A program made the translations under genes and the position numbers. From contig NC_057920.1 of assembly GCF_018873765.1 (NCBI RefSeq), positions 15,513,307 to 15,577,306 on the forward strand: a DNA stretch of 64,000 nt. Direction: 5' to 3'. The notes under the pieces were generated by a model that was not told the DNA's origin, searched no databases, and saw only the letters and a list, made by a program, of their open reading frames with translations. This document shows positions 59,529 to 64,000 of the stretch, one piece after another; position 1 is the first letter of the stretch, and the number at the start of each line of letters is the position of its first letter. This DNA comes from Telopea speciosissima (lineage: Eukaryota > Streptophyta > Magnoliopsida > Proteales > Proteaceae).

Positions 59529-60216
59529 TAGGGCTGCAACAGGGTCGAGTTGGCCCATGCTTTATAGAATCCTAATCCAATCCTAAGTCCCCTTAGTTGG
59601 GCCCAGGCCTGACACGACGTTGACTCAGGACCAAAAAAATCCACACCTGATCCGCCCTCAGGGTAGGGCCGGGCTGACCCTGATTGGCCCTGATCATGGG
59701 GAGAGGGAAAAAAATGCATGGGCAGAAATGAGCTAGAAAGAATATTATCAATTTTACATAAAATAACAAACACTTATTGTTTTCATATTTATAATATATT
59801 ATATAAACAAATGTGGGTGAAATTTAAAGTTTATAATGTATAAATTATATAAATATATATTTTATGGGAAAAAATTATCTGTCTGGGAGTGTGGTCTACG
59901 TCAGCACTCCCATGAGTCTATCTCTCTCCTCCCCATATGAAAAGACACCTCTGCCCCCTTGTTTTAAGGAGGAGAGAGAGACACATGGGAGTGCTGGCAT
60001 AGGTCACACTCCTGTACAGAAAACTGCTTCCCATATTTTATAGTATAACTTAAGTCAGGGTCGGGTTGGGTTGGGCCAAGCTTAGCTTGAGGCCCAACCC
60101 TAACTAGGGGCCAGAAATTTCCAGCCTTGACCCTCCCTCAGGACCAAATATCTCAGCCCAGGCCCTGTTATGGCTCAGGGCGGGCCAGGGCCGACAGGGT
60201 CAAACTTGCACTCCTA
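59529..60216. mobile_element. CAGGGCC-type foldback element, hAT-like
   Basis: It starts TAGGGCTGCAACAGGGTCGA and ends GACAGGGTCAAACTTGCACT-CCTA, which are inverted. Both flanks are rich in GGGCC/GGCCC and CAGGG/CCCTG words. It was interrupted by a Mutator-type MITE. No certain target duplication was found. Confidence 0.65.
59866..60032. mobile_element. Mutator-type MITE, copy 2, with perfect 9-bp target duplication
   Basis: Flanked by identical ATATTTTAT at 59857-59865 and 60033-60041. Ends are inverted repeats; ACAGAAAACTGCTTCCC at the right matches the left end of copy 1, so the two copies are in opposite orientation. It lies inside the foldback element 59529-60216 and is therefore younger than it. 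Confidence 0.92.
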
Positions 60217-60237
60217 TCTGAGAGGCTATATCTACTA

Positions 60238-60347
60238 GAATTTTTATTATATGCGGTTCCCTACTGCACATGCCCCGGGTGGGGTCCACCCTCCTCTTGT
60301 GAGAGGCACTAGGAAACCGCACCGGGAACCGTAGACGATAACGATTC
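60238..60347. mobile_element. 110-bp MITE with 10-bp direct flanks
   Basis: ATATCTACTA is repeated at 60228-60237 and 60348-60357. The ends GAAT-TTATTATATGCGGTTCC and GGAACCGTAGACGATAACGATTC are imperfect inverted repeats. It contains CCCCGGGTGGGGTCCACC in the loop. Confidence 0.8.
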
Positions 60348-60559
60348 ATATCTACTAAGGAAGCATTGAGTGATCAATGGAGCTGATTTCCCAGTACTTA
60401 TGAAATTGCACACGGCACCAATCCAATGAGTACAAAACACTCGTAGTCTTCTTCACTGTGACTAAGCCGTCAATTTTATTGATAAGGATACACGTCAGCA
60501 TATAGTGGGACCGAGAGTTGTGGATTCGAATTTGACGGCCTCCGCAGAGGACATTTTAT

Positions 60560-61004
60560 TTCTCAATTAAAAATTACAAAAGTGGCACTGTTATAGTCGT
60601 TACTCGTTACGTCCGCTGCTTTGTTCAATTTAAAACATTAGAAATTGGAATTTTAAGTTTTTATTTCGTACTCCCGCGCCCTTCTCTTTCTGGTTCCGTT
60701 TTCAACTTTCTTTGTTAGGGTTTTGCTCTCATAGTCCCTTATGCCCTTTATTGGTTTGTGGTTTTCGAGTTTAATGGAGAAAGAAACGGTCCTTCCTTTT
60801 TCATCCAATCTAGCTTTCCGAACTGAGTGGTAGGGTTAGGGTTTCCCTCTGGTTCGATTCCATTGACGTTGGCGTCACATTTGAAGAATGTCACTCATGG
60901 CGAAAGTAGGGAATCTCAGCAAGCCGTAATTCGAGGTGCAATTTTAACCCAACGAGTGCATTTAGATATTTGTGAAAAAATTTTAGTCATGTTTCTTGCG
61001 TCAT
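60560..61004 (+). other. 5' UTR-like segment of a possible plus-strand gene
   Basis: The CT-rich text with GTTAGGGTTTTGCTCTC near 60720 is typical of plant leaders. A donor-like ACG|GTATGA lies at 61004. Segment 60827-61004 is open (SIPLTLASHLKNVTHGESRE) but follows a TGA and lacks an early ATG. The ATG at 60774 gives only 19 codons. If a gene is here, its coding exons may be beyond the window. Confidence 0.3.
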
Positions 61005-62261
61005 CTACGGTATGAATTGCTAGGTAGTTTACAATTTTATTTGTAGTTTCCGAATTCCTCTACTTTCCTGAGTTCCGGTTGCTTTATGGATGCTGCTGCT
61101 ATTTTTTTATGCTGAAAATCCTAAATATGCATTGTGATGTTGGTAGTATATGTAATGTTTCAAAAACTGTAGATTACTCTTATTGTCAAGCGAAATCAAT
61201 TGGTGTTCCTTGGTTTATCCCATAAAGCTTCAATTTTTTGGGGATGTCAACCGCTAAAGATCATTGCATTACTTCTTTTACCCCCTCTGGTCTTGCATTT
61301 TTTGATTGGGTAGCCTTGATTTTAATGATTTTGAGGCTTAGACACAAGGTGAGTTGAGGTGATTGGTGAGATTTGGTGGAGATGTGGCATGCAGCAAGGT
61401 ATTTGCTGTATTCCTTCCTCAAGTTTTATAGAAGGTAGAGGTTAGCCCCTCAGAAAGAAGTGCTTGCTGGAGACCACTTTTGAAAGGGCTAATGATAAGA
61501 TACATCAGTTTATGTTCTCTGGCTGAACTTTGAACTGCGAGACATAATAGGTGATAAAATAACCCCAGCTTTTAAGTTGATGATGATCATAGTAAAGGGA
61601 ACGAAGAAGTTATTATGTAAAGCAGATTGAGTTTATAACAGAAATCCCTGAATGAAGCCAGAATCAAGACACTGAGAAGCATTAAAGCCACATTAACCTA
61701 CATGGTAAATCTGCCCATCTAATAATATAGCTTTCAACAGTTCCTTCCAAAGGTCACCAAAATAAAAGAAGGTTCTTTCAACAATTACTCAACTGCCTTA
61801 AACTCCTAAACTTAAAATGGCAAAGCTTCAAGTAAAAGAATCAGAGTCAGGTCATGCCATATGCCCTGGTGTCAACTTTATTGCCATTAGTCATTTCTGT
61901 GTGTAAGTCCAATTGGATGAAAAGAAAAAAAAAACAAAAACTGTTCTACATGAGTCAAATTAGTCCACATCTTCTAAGATGCTGTTCTTGACGTTAACTT
62001 GCAATGGAGTTATATAGTAATGTCCAAAATGCCCATAATCTATTTATTTAAGCTTTCTTCTCTTATTAATATTGAAGGAGTTCAATTAAGAATCACTCTA
62101 CAGTAGGATCAATGATAGGCCAACAGCAGATTCCAGCAACAATGATCTCTATTTGAATCATGAATGAATCAGCAGTATTCTTCCAATGAATTAAGTCAAC
62201 AGCAGGTTCAGCAGCAGTATTCTTCAGTTTATAGATATTCTAACCAGTAGCAAAATAAACA
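61005..62261. other. Unassigned sequence
   Basis: No coding exon is supported on either strand. It may be intron of the possible gene at 60560. Confidence 0.35.
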
Positions 62262-62906
62262 CTCAAGCAAGGATCGATTGAAGAAGGAAGAAGGGGGATA
62301 GGGACGGGTCTCTGTTGCGTCAGGAAATCTCCGGTAGGTCCTTCGAGTGTCGCAGCCTGCAAAAAGACGTCAGGGACAAGGGAGAACCGGTGTGGTTCTG
62401 GCCTAGGACTCTCCGATGCCTAAGTTAAGATCTTTCTCAGCAACAGATGAATAATGGGTTGGAATACCTGAGTATTTATAGTTGTGTATGGCGGTGTCTA
62501 GAGTCCCAGTTGGTGATAAGTATTCCTTGTGGAAGAGTATATCACGTAGTAGAGTTGTACTTGGAATAGCTCCTTGTGAGATGTAGAGTCCTAGTAGGGA
62601 AGAGGTTCCCTAAGCGTCCTCCTCTCGTGTTGAGTTTGATTAGGTTTGTACCTCTTTGGGATAGTCCTCCCTTTGGTATACCTCCAGTTACAATCTTTTT
62701 GTGATAGGATAATGTAGATCTTGCCGATGACGTCATGGTTGGACTCCGTGGCTTGCATGGTAGACTTGGCCTTTGGGGTGGCCTCTTGGGTCCTATTCCT
62801 CTTGGGCTGCCGAACTAGTTCTGTCGCGGCTGGGCTTGAGCTGGCCTCCTCTTCAGGTCAAGACACGTTGCATCTTGGGATTGGCCAGTATATTTTTGGT
62901 TTATCA
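62262..62906 (-). repeat. Probable Gypsy-type LTR (solo)
   Basis: On the minus strand it starts TGATAAACCAAAAATATACT. A TATA box ACTATAAATACTCAG sits near 62490-62470, followed by CTCTCC and AGGCCAGAACCACACCGG-like text. The composition and layout (U3, TATA, GC-rich R-U5) suggest an LTR. No primer-binding site or polyprotein was found, and the low-coordinate edge is approximate. Confidence 0.45.
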
Positions 62907-64000
62907 GTCTCCCACCCACGGCCTCTCACAGTACTTGTCTCTCACAGCCATCGCACAAAGTAACAATCAGTTTTCATGCATCTAAAATCGCTGGAGACCA
63001 AATAAGCCCCTTTCTTTATTTATAATAGTGCAAGTACAAATTGAAAAAGGAATTATCACATGTGGCCTAAAGAGGCTTGCCCGTATCGTGACTAGATTCT
63101 TTCCCTTATCACTTAGAAACCCTAAAAAAATAGAACTCCTAAGTTTAGTTACAGTTGAATAGGAAGCTAAAGCTTAATAAATAAGCTAAAACTAAAATCT
63201 TTTCTTCTTCTATTGCTCCATGCAAGGCTAATGGGTCCCACAAGGTCTATTAAAAGATATTCATATCTTGGATTTAATCTCCCAAAGCAAGCTGTACATG
63301 GGCCCCACATAATTTCTCTCAAAGTTTTCTACAAAAGAAACAAACACTCCCACAAAAGCCTCCAGGCAAGAAACCGAGATTTCTCAGGTTTCAACCATAT
63401 CTCAGTCGAAACCTGGTACTTTCTCCATGCCGACTCGAAACCTTGGTTTCGAGGCCCAGAAGTTGTTTTTTACCATGATTCTTGTTGTGCTGCCTTTTCT
63501 TGATCCAATCCATGCATTAGAACACTCAAAGTAATACTTGTGGTTTTGATCCAAGTTTGATAGTGTATATCACTATATTGTTCTTGGACATGGTATCAAA
63601 TAAGGTTTGACCGGAACATAACTCATTCAATATAAATCAGATTTAACCATTCTGATTTACCTGAGTCTCCTCCCAAATAAAACTTGAGTTGCCGTATCAT
63701 GCTTCAAACTGATATCAATGAAGTTATTAACCCACCCCCCCAAAAAAAAAGACAGTAGATTGATGAAGTTTCCGATGGATCACTTTTTTTTGTCCTCCCT
63801 TGCCTAGGCTGATGACTGACTTATTATAGAGCGGGTCTGCAAGATCCATTGTATTTATTCTTCTCCATGAAGATATCTATCCAGTGGGAATTACTGTTTT
63901 GTTAGTCTTTTTTTGCTTCTTTGTAGTAGGCCTTGAATTGTATAATCCTGTAATGTGCTTTTCAAGCTCTAATGAATTTGCTGCTGATTAGAACAATTTG
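62907..64000. other. Unassigned sequence with a small GTTTCGAC-type patch
   Basis: At 63368-63450 AAACCGAGATTTCTCAGGTTT and CAGTCGAAACC, CTCGAAACC, GGTTTCGAGG words match the family at 34258-35066. No gene was recognised to the window's end. Confidence 0.4.

Noticed and set aside
62721..62985. Overlapping plus-strand frames near 62.8 kb
   Set aside because: They lie in GC-rich LTR-like sequence without splice or start context and match nothing recognised.

Overview
This is plant nuclear DNA, almost certainly from a flowering plant. The genes have introns and are sparse. The repeats are plant types: Ty1/copia elements primed by initiator Met-tRNA, Au-type SINEs, L1- and RTE-type LINEs, hAT and Mutator relatives and many foldback elements. 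I cannot name the species; an early-branching eudicot or magnoliid would fit, but that is a guess. No rRNA gene, stand-alone tRNA gene, CRISPR array or prokaryotic operon was seen.

Three protein-coding genes are well supported, all on the minus strand. The first is a coiled-coil protein gene of unknown function. Its long exon is at 21605-22467. Its short terminal exon lies about 15.8 kb away, inside a tandem array that fills 1-6574. The array holds four copies of a 1.66 kb unit. Each copy carries the terminal exon with an intact splice acceptor and the same phase, so the gene faces four alternative 3' ends. The copy at 5658-5838 is nearest and most likely used. The intervening intron (5839-21604) is packed with transposons. 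The second and third genes are a tandem pair of membrane-anchored GH9 endoglucanases (39593-44292 and 47045-53843). Each has six exons with identical phases. Later insertions in their introns record the order of events after the duplication.

Layout. 1-6574: four-unit array. 6575-9117: a direct repeat whose first copy is interrupted by a foldback element and an Au SINE. 9118-9650: hAT transposase 3' exon relic. 10648-11781: one foldback element nested in another. 11900-13442: 5' end of a copia element on the minus strand. 13443-15426: a second, internally deleted copia relic holding a solo LTR. 15427-20741: a third, nearly full-length but dead copia element inserted in the LTR of the second. 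21605-24720: coiled-coil gene 5' end and probable 5' UTR intron. 25010-26827: 5'-truncated L1 LINE with a 14-bp target-site duplication. 27850-28935: RTE LINE relic. 29048-38560: mostly repeats with one doubtful pair of minus-strand exons. 38560-53843: GH9 pair. 53844-60350: MITEs, a second L1 fragment, and a hAT-like foldback with a Mutator-type MITE inside it. 60560-61004: a 5' UTR-like segment of a possible plus-strand gene. 62262-62906: a probable Gypsy LTR.

The most unusual points are the quadruplicated terminal exon, the nested foldback families each built from one short palindromic word, and the insertions that can be proved from empty sites inside the same window. I found no wholly new biochemical system.
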